Shown: piece after piece, positions 24,891-32,566 of the stretch
Layout: the number at the start of each line of letters is the position of its first letter
Numbering within the stretch: the stretch's first letter is position 1
DNA from: Bradyrhizobium semiaridum
Lineage (GTDB): Bacteria; Pseudomonadota; Alphaproteobacteria; Rhizobiales; Xanthobacteraceae
DNA: 64,000 nt
Direction: 5' to 3'
Assembly (NCBI RefSeq): GCF_020329505.1
Contig: NZ_JAGKJJ010000003.1
Coordinates: 124,001 to 188,000 of the forward strand
Position numbers and translations under genes: made by a program
The notes under the pieces: model-generated
The model's input: the letters and a program-made list of their open reading frames with translations, nothing else
Databases searched by the model: none
What the model was told of the DNA's origin: nothing

Positions 24891-27836
24891 CTAGGCTGCG
24901 ACGATCTGGCAGAGCGTGACCTTGGTCTCCTGCATGTTGGTTGCAGGATCATAGCCATAGGTCGTGATCGTATTGGCGCTCTCGCCGAGCACGATCGGAT
25001 CGGTCCCCTTCGGGTAATTGCCGCGAAGGTCCTTGCCCGCGAGCCAGCCGCCGAAATGGAACGGCATCCAGGCGACGCCCTTGCCGACCCGTTCGGTCAC
25101 CAGCGCCTTCATCCTGGCACGCGCATTGTTCTCAGCGCCGCTGACCCAGACCCAGCCGCCATCCTTGATGCCGCGGTCGGCGGCATCGGCGGGGCTGATC
25201 TCGATGAACATGTCCTGCTGCAGTTCGGCGAGCCACGGATTGGTTCGCGTCTCTTCGCCGCCGCCCTCATATTCGACCAGGCGTCCCGAGGAGAGGATGA
25301 GCGGGAATTGCTTGGCGATCCCCTTCTCCACCGCGGCCTTCTGCACCGAGAACCCGATGTTGGGCACGCGGAACTGCTTGGCGTCCGGCAGCGTCGGATA
25401 CTTCGCGACCAGATCGACGCGCGGCGTGTAGATCGGCTCGCGGTGAACCGGAATCGGATCCGGCAGGCCGAACGCATTCATGCGCGCCTTGCCGTTGCCG
25501 TACGGCACACAGCCATGCTTCAGCGCGACGCGCTGGATGCCGCCCGAAAGGTCGAGCGACCACGACACCGCGTCGGGCGTGGCCGGATTGATCTTGTTGA
25601 TGGTGGCCAGCTCGGCTTCGGTCAGATCCTTGTCCCAGCCGAGCTTCTTCAGGCTCGCCAGCGTGAATTCCGGATAGCCGTCCTTGATCTCCGAGTCCTT
25701 GGAATAGGACGCGTCGGCGAGCAGGCTGACCTTGCGCGTCGTGCCGTCGGCAACCTTCTCCTCGCGTTCGATGCCAAAGCGCGGCCGGAACGTGCCGCCG
25801 CCATCCATCACGCCGAGATTTGTGTTGTAGAGCAGCGGCGTGCCCGGATGCCTGACCTCGGGCGAGCCCCAGCACGGCCAGGGCAGGCCGTAATAGTCGC
25901 CGCCGACCTCCGGATCGTCCTTCGGCGCCCGCATCGTCAGCATGTCGAACTTCGCCTGGTTCTTCATATGCGCCTTGAGACGCTCGGGCGATTGCCCGCA
26001 ATAACCGGTCGACCAGCTGCCGCGATTCATTTCGCGCAGCACGTCCTCAGCCTCGGGCAGATTGTTCTCGACCTTGATGTTCTTGAACATCTTGTCGGCG
26101 AAGCCGAACTTCTTCGCCAGCAGATAGATGATCTCGAGATCGTCCTTGGATTCGAAGATCGGCTTCACGATCTGCTCGCCCCATTGCAGCGAGCGGTTCG
26201 AGGCGACACGGGACCCCTTGCACTCGAACTGGGTGGCCACCGGGAGGACGTAGAGACCGTCCTTGCGCCCGACCTCGACCGCGAGCGAAGCCCAGGTGGT
26301 CGGGTGCGGGTCGGCGATGACGAGCAGCTCGAGCGCCTTCAGGCCATTCAGCGATTCCGGAATGCGGGTGATGCTGTTGGAGGCGTGTCCCTGCACGAAC
26401 ACCGCTCGCACATTGTCCTTCTGCGCGACCTGGTCTTTCGGCAGCGTCACCGCGTCGAACCAGCGGGTCAGCGGGATGCCCGGCGCTTCCATGATCTGCT
26501 TGGAGTCGAAGCGCGACTTCAGGAACTCATAGTCGACGTCCCAAACGCGCGACCAGTGTTTCCACGCGCCCTCGGCGAGCCCGTAGTAGAACGGCAGCGT
26601 GACGATATCGAGCCCGACGTCGGTCGCGCCCTGCACGTTGTCATGGCCGCGGAAGATGTTGGCGCCCATGCCCGGTCCGCCGACATTTCCCGTCATCAGC
26701 AGCAGGATGCAACTCGCCCGCACGTTGGCGGTGCCGACCGTCTTCTGGGTCTGCCCCATGGCCCAGATCAGCGTCGACGGCTTTTCCGTCGCGAACATCT
26801 TCGCGACACGCTTGAGCTGCTCGCCCGGAATGCCGGTGACGCGCTCGACCTCCTCCGGATTCCATTTTTCGACCTCCTTGCGGAGATCGTCGAAGCCATA
26901 GACGCGCTGGCGGATGAATTCCTTGTCCTCCCAGCCGTTCTGCAGGATGTGCCACATCATGCCGTAGAGCACCGGAATGTCGGTGCCCGGCCGCATCCGG
27001 ACATACTCGGTCGCGTGCGCCGCGGTTCGCGTCAGGCGCGGGTCGATGACGATGAAGTTGGCCTTCTGGAGCTCCTTGCCCTCGAGCAGATGCTGCAGCG
27101 AGACCGGATGCGCCTCGGCCGGATTGCCGCCCATGATCATCTGGGTCTTGGCATTGCGGATGTCGTTGAAGCTGTTGGTCATCGCGCCGTAGCCCCAGGT
27201 GTTGGCCACGCCGGTGACGGTCGTCGAATGGCAGATGCGCGCTTGATGGTCGGTGTTGTTGGTGCCCCAGAACGCACCGAGCTTGCGGAACAGGTAGGCC
27301 CCCTCGTTGGTCATCTTGGCCGAGCCGAGCCAATAGACGGAATCGGGTCCCGACTTCTCGCGCACCTCCAGCAGCTTGTCGCCGATCTCGTTGATCGCGG
27401 TCTCCCAGGAGACCCGGGTCCACTGCCCGCCCACGAGCTTCATCGGGTAACGCAGCCGCCGCTCGCTGTGCACAAGCTCGCGCACCGAGGCGCCCTTGGC
27501 ACAATGCGATCCGCGGTTGATCGGGGAATCCCAGGTCGGCTCCTGGCCGATCCAGACGCCGTTCAGCACTTCCGCGGTCACGGTGCATCCAACCGAGCAG
27601 TGCGTGCAGATGTTCTTGCGCACCGTCGCGCCCGCGGTGAGCGGCCCCGCGGCAGCGGCTTCCGCCTTGCGGACGCTGCCGAGCGGCAGCGTGCTGAGCG
27701 CGGCAAGCGCTCCGCCGGCAAGGCCGGACCGGCGCAGGAACGTGCGGCGGTCGAGGCCGCCGCTCTGCCCGGACAGAACGGTCGCGACGGATCCACGCCG
27801 CTCGGAATCGGAACGCTGTGTTCTCCTGATCAGCAT
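24891..27836 (-). CDS. fdhA: Formate dehydrogenase catalytic (alpha) subunit, Cys type, Tat-exported
   Basis: A 981-residue molybdopterin (or tungstopterin) formate dehydrogenase. The twin-arginine signal is DRRTFLRRSGLAGGALAAL (about residues 29-47). The [4Fe-4S] cluster uses Cys 77, 80, 84 and 112 (ICTHCSVGC). The metal ligand is Cys 202 in ARICHSTTV, so no selenocysteine is needed, and the adjacent His 203 of the family is present. The C-terminal molydop-binding domain starts near residue 830 (LILSSGRLVEYEGGGEETR region). A GAGGGAGG site precedes the ATG. It oxidises formate to CO2, in the periplasm if exported as a folded complex by Tat. It lies between the small Tat protein (11-base gap) and fdhB (13-base gap). 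Confidence 0.96.
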   Translation of the reverse strand: MLIRRTQRSDSERRGSVATVLSGQSGGLDRRTFLRRSGLAGGALAALSTLPLGSVRKAEAAAAGPLTAGATVRKNICTHCSVGCTVTAEVLNGVWIGQEPTWDSPINRGSHCAKGASVRELVHSERRLRYPMKLVGGQWTRVSWETAINEIGDKLLEVREKSGPDSVYWLGSAKMTNEGAYLFRKLGAFWGTNNTDHQARICHSTTVTGVANTWGYGAMTNSFNDIRNAKTQMIMGGNPAEAHPVSLQHLLEGKELQKANFIVIDPRLTRTAAHATEYVRMRPGTDIPVLYGMMWHILQNGWEDKEFIRQRVYGFDDLRKEVEKWNPEEVERVTGIPGEQLKRVAKMFATEKPSTLIWAMGQTQKTVGTANVRASCILLLMTGNVGGPGMGANIFRGHDNVQGATDVGLDIVTLPFYYGLAEGAWKHWSRVWDVDYEFLKSRFDSKQIMEAPGIPLTRWFDAVTLPKDQVAQKDNVRAVFVQGHASNSITRIPESLNGLKALELLVIADPHPTTWASLAVEVGRKDGLYVLPVATQFECKGSRVASNRSLQWGEQIVKPIFESKDDLEIIYLLAKKFGFADKMFKNIKVENNLPEAEDVLREMNRGSWSTGYCGQSPERLKAHMKNQAKFDMLTMRAPKDDPEVGGDYYGLPWPCWGSPEVRHPGTPLLYNTNLGVMDGGGTFRPRFGIEREEKVADGTTRKVSLLADASYSKDSEIKDGYPEFTLASLKKLGWDKDLTEAELATINKINPATPDAVSWSLDLSGGIQRVALKHGCVPYGNGKARMNAFGLPDPIPVHREPIYTPRVDLVAKYPTLPDAKQFRVPNIGFSVQKAAVEKGIAKQFPLILSSGRLVEYEGGGEETRTNPWLAELQQDMFIEISPADAADRGIKDGGWVWVSGAENNARARMKALVTERVGKGVAWMPFHFGGWLAGKDLRGNYPKGTDPIVLGESANTITTYGYDPATNMQETKVTLCQIVAA

Positions 27837-27847
27837 GGCCGCCTCCC

Positions 27848-28057
27848 TCAGCGCGGATAGCGATTGACGCGGTAGTACGTCTTGACGTCCTCGGTTTCCC
27901 GGTAGCGCGCCTTGCGCTTGTCGGCTTCGGTCTCGCTGTCGGCCTGCGCGGGTCCGATCAAGGGGGTTGCCAGCGCGGCTCCCGCACCGGCCGTGCCGAT
28001 GCCGACCTTGCGAAGGAAGTCGCGGCGGCCTGCCGTCATTTTCTTCTCATCGCTCAT
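27848..28057 (-). CDS. Small Tat-signal formate dehydrogenase region protein
   Basis: A 69-residue protein: GRRDFLRKVGIGTAGAGAAL is a Tat-type signal, and the tail ETEDVKTYYRVNRYPR is very characteristic of the twin-arginine 'formate dehydrogenase region' peptide found beside fdhA in many proteobacteria. The ATG at 28055-28057 follows GAGAGGTG. The longer frame upstream is shadow of the chaperone gene. Its role is not known; a small accessory subunit or export helper of FdhA is likely from its fixed location. Confidence 0.9.
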   Translation of the reverse strand: MSDEKKMTAGRRDFLRKVGIGTAGAGAALATPLIGPAQADSETEADKRKARYRETEDVKTYYRVNRYPR

Positions 28058-28085
28058 TGCACCTCTCCTGCATCCGGACAGCCGG

Positions 28086-28862
28086 TCAATCGGCGAACTT
28101 GAAGGCCTCGGTTTCAATCTCCAGAAACACGCATCCCAGCGCCCCGACCGCGCGATAGAATTTCGCGCTCTCGGCCTTCGCCATGTCGGCGAACAGGCGT
28201 CCAATCCAGCGCGACACATGCTTCTCGAAGAAGGCGCGCTGTGCCGTGAGCGGCGCCGGGAAGCGACCTGACACAAGCCCCGCCATGATCTCGCAGAGCG
28301 TCGCCGCGTGATCCTCGGGTTCTGGATTGCTCTCGATCCGCTCGATGCCGAGCGCGGCGAGATCGTCGCGAAGCCGCGACAGCGGGCGCTCGTTGAGGAA
28401 GCCGGTGAGATAGTAGGACGCGTAAGGCAGCAGTTCGCCGCGTCCGACGCCGATGAACAGGTCAAAGAATTCGCGCTCGACCTCGGCCGCGACCGTGATC
28501 GAAGCGGCCTCGGCAAGCGCAGCGTGGGCACGCCCAAGCGGCGTCGCATCGCCGTTCAGTTGCGCGAGCTGCGCGAGCAAGGATTGCGACGGCGGCGACG
28601 CGAGCAACGTCGCAAGCAGTGCGTATTCCTGCACGCGTCCGGTCTCGATCGGATCGAGCATGTCCGACATCGCAAGCTCGCTGTAGAGATCGGGACGAAG
28701 AATTTTTCGCGAGACACCTGTCGCGGTTTCGACGGCAACGACGCGCTGCGCCGGAACCCGGTTCCAGTTCGACACCGAGGGCTGGGCAATACCGATTTTC
28801 CGGGCAAGCTGGGCTACGCCGCCCGCAGCATCGATCGCACGTTCGAGGCCCGCATCGCGCAC
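28086..28862 (-). CDS. HTH (Cro/YdaS-like)-TorD chaperone fusion
   Basis: A 258-residue protein in two parts. Residues 1-55 form a helix-turn-helix of the Cro/YdaS type (AGGVAQLARKIGIAQPSVSNW, then TGVSRKILRPDLY). Residues about 70-258 match TorD/DmsD-type chaperones (EYALLATLLASPP, EFFDLFIGVGRGELLPYASYYLTG, FEKHVSRWIGRLFADM), which bind Tat signals of molybdoenzymes and assist cofactor insertion. The two parts are one uninterrupted frame, linked by YSELAMSDMLDPIE. An internal Met in that linker could give a chaperone-only form. It lies 28 bases before the small Tat gene and heads the structural fdh genes. A chaperone that also senses FdhA folding state and represses its own operon is an attractive reading. 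Confidence 0.88.
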   Translation of the reverse strand: MRDAGLERAIDAAGGVAQLARKIGIAQPSVSNWNRVPAQRVVAVETATGVSRKILRPDLYSELAMSDMLDPIETGRVQEYALLATLLASPPSQSLLAQLAQLNGDATPLGRAHAALAEAASITVAAEVEREFFDLFIGVGRGELLPYASYYLTGFLNERPLSRLRDDLAALGIERIESNPEPEDHAATLCEIMAGLVSGRFPAPLTAQRAFFEKHVSRWIGRLFADMAKAESAKFYRAVGALGCVFLEIETEAFKFAD

Positions 28863-28981
28863 GCCACCCTCCCATCCTAGGGGCCAAGCGCTTGATTGCG
28901 TTTGCGTAACAAAGAGTAGTCGGCTGTTTAGAACCGGTCAATCAACGGCCATAGCCTATAACTATAGCATTTGGTCGCATC

Positions 28982-29626
28982 CTATCGGGGCAGCGCGCCA
29001 CCATGCGTGCGGCGCCGAAGGGCAGTCTCTTCGTTCGCGTTCTGCAGTTGCAGTGCAGCAGGATTGGATGCCGCGGCTGCGGACTTGTCGGCCAAGGGCA
29101 GATCCGCGGGCGCTTCCACCGGGTCTGGCGCGGGCGCCACATCGTCTGCGGCAGGTCGCATGGCGTGCTCGACAGTCTCTCCAATCGCGCCGGCCGTGTT
29201 CTCGGCGGCTTGCACGAGCTCCCCGAAAACGTGCCGAACGAGGGCGTCGACCTGCTCGGGCGAATAGTCCAGTGGACCGAAGCCGGGCATGGCCGCCGGG
29301 TCGTTGAAGTCCCAGGCGTTCTCCGCCAGCCCAACGAAATCGCGAATGGCGGGATCGGCGCTCCAGGCTCGGCGCAGCGCCGCGCGGCTCAGCTCCTGAG
29401 GAATGCCCTTGCGCAGGAAGGCCGTGACGTCGGTCGCGGCATCAATCGATTCGACGGGCGGCAGGTTCGACAAGTCCGGCTCGCTGGGACAGGGCTCCGC
29501 GACGTCGGGAGTGATTGCCGCCGTCGCATCCGCCTCGACGGCTTGTCCAGCTATTGGTTCAGCGTGGCCGTTCCTCGCCGCCTGCTTGCGTCGCGACCAG
29601 CGTGCCAGAAAGTCGTCTTCGCTCAT
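28982..29626 (-). CDS. DUF3306 family protein
   Basis: A 214-residue protein matching DUF3306: start MSEDDFLARWSRRKQAA, central conserved core LSRAALRRAWSADPAIRDFVGLAE followed by WDFNDPAAMPGFG, and a long acidic Ala/Pro-rich tail. The family is almost always next to DUF3305 and formate dehydrogenase genes; it is presumed to assist maturation, but no activity is established. Its start overlaps the DUF3305 stop (ATGA at 29623-29626). It is followed after 119 bases by the HTH-TorD gene. Confidence 0.88.
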   Translation of the reverse strand: MSEDDFLARWSRRKQAARNGHAEPIAGQAVEADATAAITPDVAEPCPSEPDLSNLPPVESIDAATDVTAFLRKGIPQELSRAALRRAWSADPAIRDFVGLAENAWDFNDPAAMPGFGPLDYSPEQVDALVRHVFGELVQAAENTAGAIGETVEHAMRPAADDVAPAPDPVEAPADLPLADKSAAAASNPAALQLQNANEETALRRRTHGGALPR

Positions 29627-30138
29627 TCGTGCCCATCTCCACGGCGCCGCTGCGCCAGCGCCTCCGGATCGGCGCGATCGCGCTCGCGCTTGAAGAACTC
29701 ACTCTCGACGTGGTGTTCGGCGATGAAATCTTCAATCGCCCGGCGCAGCACCTCGGGCATCGGCACCGCTTCGACAAGATTGGCGCCGGCTGCCGTGAAC
29801 GCCTCCCCTTCGGCGGGATCCGCCGTCACCCCACCAAGGAGGTAGGGCAAGGCTCCCTCGGCAGGGCTCAACACGATCCAGATGCTCGGCGTCCCCGAGG
29901 CAAGATTGTCGCGGTAGCGATCGGTTTCCGAGCGGTAGAGATCGACCGTCGCACTGCCGGCGTAGAACAGCGTCACGCCATCCTGCTCGCGGATCACCGT
30001 CCACGGCGTCATGTCCAGGACATCGGGCAGCACCCCGACCCCGCGCCAGACGGCGTCGATCCACGGAGAATCCGCTCTGCGGCGTTCGACCACGACGCCG
30101 ACGGAGACACGCACCAGCGGCTCGGCGACGGGGCTCAC
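29623..30138 (-). CDS. DUF3305 family protein
   Basis: A 171-residue protein matching DUF3305: RVSVGVVVERRRADSPWIDAV region, TLFYAGSATVDLYRSETD, then PSIWIVLSP and a charged C-terminus. The start is the GTG at 30136-30138, which overlaps the stop of the upstream gene (GTGA) and has GGAGG in front. It sits in the five-gene fdh accessory block. The conserved W-x(n)-W pattern and the beta-rich appearance resemble a small scaffold rather than an enzyme. Function unknown. Confidence 0.88.
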   Translation of the reverse strand: MSPVAEPLVRVSVGVVVERRRADSPWIDAVWRGVGVLPDVLDMTPWTVIREQDGVTLFYAGSATVDLYRSETDRYRDNLASGTPSIWIVLSPAEGALPYLLGGVTADPAEGEAFTAAGANLVEAVPMPEVLRRAIEDFIAEHHVESEFFKRERDRADPEALAQRRRGDGHE

Positions 30139-31142
30139 GTCACGGCCTCCAGGTGCTTGATCGGCAGGCCCGTCAGCAGGTTCTGCGGCTTCATCCGGAT
30201 GCCCCGATCGGACGTCATCGCAAGGATCAGGTAGGCCGGCGCGCGCCCCGCAGCCTCGACGATCAGGCCGGGATCCGCAAAGCTCAGCCTGAACAGCGCC
30301 AGCACGCGCCCCGCGCTGCGTTCGTCGAGGGATTCGCCCTGCCAAAGCCGGTCGCCGATGCGGGTCGCCTCGGCATCGAGGCCCACATACCAGGTGAGTT
30401 CTGCGTCGCGCAGCTCCGTCAGCGGCTCGATCACGACATCGATGCCGAGCAGATGCGAGATCCAGCGCCGCATCGCGCCGGCCAGCGCGGCCTGCCCGCG
30501 CCCTCCGCCGGTCAGATCAAGCGCCATATCGAATTGATCACTCCGTTGCCAATAGCTGCCGGCGTTCTCCTCGCTCAGCACGTCGAGCTCGGTATCATCA
30601 GCCGCGCCCAGCATCGACATCAGCGACAGCACCGGGGTCGAACTGCGCCCGCCAAGGATTTCGTCGTCGCCCAGCAGCAGCAAATGCTCGTGCGACAGGA
30701 TTCGCTGCGGCCGAAAGAACAGCTCGGCTGCGCGCAGCTGAAACGGATCCTCGCAGCGATCAAGCGCATTGCGCAGGATCACATGCACAAGCTGGTTCAT
30801 GAACAGCGGCGGCAGATTGACCGAAGCTGAGCGAACCGTCGCCAGATAGGCCGCCTCCAGCGTCGGATAGCGCAGCAGGAGGTCACGAAATGCCAGCACG
30901 AATTGCCAATTTTCCCGTGCATCGGCATCGACGATCGCGGCCACCTCATTGCCCTCGACCGGACGACGCGGATCGGCCAGCAATTGCCGGTGCAAGCGAC
31001 GCTCGACCGCGCAGGCGTCATCCGGCGGCATCAGCTCGGGACGTGCAAAATAGGCCTTCAGATATTCATCCGTGACGACGAGGCCGCCGCTCGCGTTGCG
31101 ATCGAGCAAATGGTGGCCGCAGGCGATCCAGAAATCGTTCAT
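30135..31142 (-). CDS. DUF6352-type protein of formate dehydrogenase cluster
   Basis: A 335-residue soluble protein starting MNDFWIACGHHLLDRNASGG; the ATG at 31140-31142 has GAGGG upstream, and a TTG two codons earlier is possible. Conserved-looking blocks are DDACAVERRLHRQLL, PPLFMNQLVHVILRNALDRC, ELFFRPQRI, WYVGLDAEATRIGDRLWQGE and RMKPQNLLTGLP. I recall this as the DUF6352 family, found only beside fdh genes. No cofactor motif is evident: no P-loop, CxxC or signal peptide. The HH and conserved Asp/Glu pairs could bind metal, which is speculative. Stop overlaps the DUF3305 start. Confidence 0.75.
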   Translation of the reverse strand: MNDFWIACGHHLLDRNASGGLVVTDEYLKAYFARPELMPPDDACAVERRLHRQLLADPRRPVEGNEVAAIVDADARENWQFVLAFRDLLLRYPTLEAAYLATVRSASVNLPPLFMNQLVHVILRNALDRCEDPFQLRAAELFFRPQRILSHEHLLLLGDDEILGGRSSTPVLSLMSMLGAADDTELDVLSEENAGSYWQRSDQFDMALDLTGGGRGQAALAGAMRRWISHLLGIDVVIEPLTELRDAELTWYVGLDAEATRIGDRLWQGESLDERSAGRVLALFRLSFADPGLIVEAAGRAPAYLILAMTSDRGIRMKPQNLLTGLPIKHLEAVT

Positions 31143-31152
31143 CGCCAAGCCC

Positions 31153-31701
31153 TCATCGCCCCGGCTCCTTGCTCATGTCGGCAAGATTGAGATCAGGATT
31201 GAGATCGCCGTCGGATCCGGCGTCATCCTCCATTTCCATGAACGAGAACGCCTTGCCGTGCCCCTGTCCCTCGCGCAGCCGCAAGCTCCGGAAGGATTCA
31301 CGGACCTCGCCGTCGCGCACCGAGCGGTGCACGGCAATCAGCGTGCTCACCGGATGGCTACAGAGCGATTGCGCAAAGGCGACCTCCTCCTCCGCCGCCG
31401 CACGCGCGGTTACGAGATCCGGCGCGCCGAACCGTTCGACCAGCCGCTTCGCCAGCAACTCGACCAGGGCCCGGCGATCGTCCGCGGTTGCGGGAACGAT
31501 CTGTGCCAGCGTCGACCAGCCCCAGGACTGCACTCCGAGCAAGCCGCCGCGGAACGCGGAACGGTCCTTACCCTCGAGGCGCGCCAGATCGTGGTTGAGG
31601 AAGCGGAACGCGCCCGGCACCGCCCATTCGCCGGGCTCCGCCGGCACATCGAATACGAACGTGTCGGACGGATCGAGCGCGATGGTGCGCAAGAGCTTCA
31701 C
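31153..31701 (-). CDS. Formate dehydrogenase cluster protein (DUF6505-like)
   Basis: A 182-residue protein. The GTG at 31699-31701 (M-KLLRTIALDPSDTFVFD) overlaps the stop of the upstream ligase-like gene (GTGA). Conserved-looking stretches are EWAVPGAFRFLNHDL, KDRSAFRGGLLGVQSWGWST and LAKRLVERFGAPDL; the tail is acidic. I associate it with DUF6505, a family limited to this gene neighbourhood. No catalytic motif recognised. It is the second gene of the accessory block and probably a partner of the protein encoded just upstream. Confidence 0.7.
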   Translation of the reverse strand: MKLLRTIALDPSDTFVFDVPAEPGEWAVPGAFRFLNHDLARLEGKDRSAFRGGLLGVQSWGWSTLAQIVPATADDRRALVELLAKRLVERFGAPDLVTARAAAEEEVAFAQSLCSHPVSTLIAVHRSVRDGEVRESFRSLRLREGQGHGKAFSFMEMEDDAGSDGDLNPDLNLADMSKEPGR

Positions 31702-32423
31702 CGGCGCGGCCCTCCGAGCTTCGGATCGAGCCATGAGGGCGATCGCAGGCATTTCTGCAAATCGCGCCGCTCGATTGCATCGGCGGCAACCCGGCGCAGC
31801 AGAAGATCGCCGTTGTCGGCGATCGAGCGGGAGGCCTGCGGCCCGTCCGTCAACCGGCCCAGGAATTCACGGGCGACGGCGTCAAAACCGTCGGCTTGCC
31901 AGGTTTCGGTGGCACGCATCAGGTGCCGCGCAAAGCTTTCCGTGATCTGGGCTGCGCCGGTCTCGCCAAAGCCCTCCTGGTCGAGTGCCGAAGCGAGCGG
32001 ATGAACGCCCGCTTCCGCGTCGGTCATCGCAACCGTCCGGATCATCGCGCCGAATACCAACCAGCGCGGCGGCTCATCTTCTCTTGCGGACGATGGCCAG
32101 CCAAGCCGGCCGCCACCGACGAGCCCGCCATCGATACGAACCGCATCCGGCCAGTCGATCGCGACCTCCTTGTTCGGCGGTGCGTAGGCACGCAGCGCGT
32201 CGGTCAATGCCACCATGGCCGCATAGAAGGCGCGGCGCGCAGTGCGCAAGGGCTCCGCCGGCTGCAGCACGACGGCGAACTCGGCAAGATCGAACCGCCC
32301 CACATAGGTCAGCGTGCCTGCCCCACTCTCGTCAGCGATGCCGATCGCATCGGCGAATGCGTCGCGGCTCTCGCGCAGCCTCACCAGCGTGAACGGCGGA
32401 GGCAGCTCAACGGGCTCCAGCAT
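31698..32423 (-). CDS. Biotin/lipoate protein ligase-like family protein
   Basis: A 241-residue protein with the BPL/LplA-like stretch AIDWPDAVRIDGGLVGGGRL, corresponding to the KWPND...GIL region of biotin ligases. In that region the Lys that contacts ATP/adenylate in BirA appears to be missing. LPPPFTLVRLRESRDAFADA and WLVFGAMIRTV are further conserved-looking parts. The start at 32421-32423 (MLEPVELPP) is the best ATG, but its ribosome-binding site is weak and the frame is open further upstream. It heads the fdh accessory block and faces the polyferredoxin across a 143-base spacer. Ligase activity is doubtful; a fold relative recruited for maturation is possible. Confidence 0.75.
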   Translation of the reverse strand: MLEPVELPPPFTLVRLRESRDAFADAIGIADESGAGTLTYVGRFDLAEFAVVLQPAEPLRTARRAFYAAMVALTDALRAYAPPNKEVAIDWPDAVRIDGGLVGGGRLGWPSSAREDEPPRWLVFGAMIRTVAMTDAEAGVHPLASALDQEGFGETGAAQITESFARHLMRATETWQADGFDAVAREFLGRLTDGPQASRSIADNGDLLLRRVAADAIERRDLQKCLRSPSWLDPKLGGPRR

Positions 32424-32484
32424 CGATGCGCGCGTGCGGACGGTCGGCGACAGTCGGTCCTCCAGCTTCCATTTCTTCCCATGT

Positions 32485-32498
32485 GATAATAGCTTATC
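32485..32498. promoter_or_regulatory. Small inverted repeat in divergent fdh spacer
   Basis: GATAA-N4-TTATC lies in the 143-base spacer between the divergent ligase-like gene (start 32423) and the polyferredoxin gene (start 32567). The spacer must hold promoters for both arms of the formate dehydrogenase locus. No FNR/FixK box (TTGAT-N4-ATCAA) was found by eye. Weak candidate operator. Confidence 0.25.
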
Positions 32499-32566
32499 CG
32501 AGCAAAGCGGACGGCGCGAGTCCGCCCCCTCGTTCTCCGACCGCTTCGGGAGGTGAATAGCTGCGT

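Noticed and set aside
24702..27860. Very long plus-strand open frame (over 1000 codons) opposite fdhA
   Set aside because: It is the antisense shadow of a strongly supported catalytic gene in GC-rich DNA; its translation is rich in His, Arg and Asp and has no domain.
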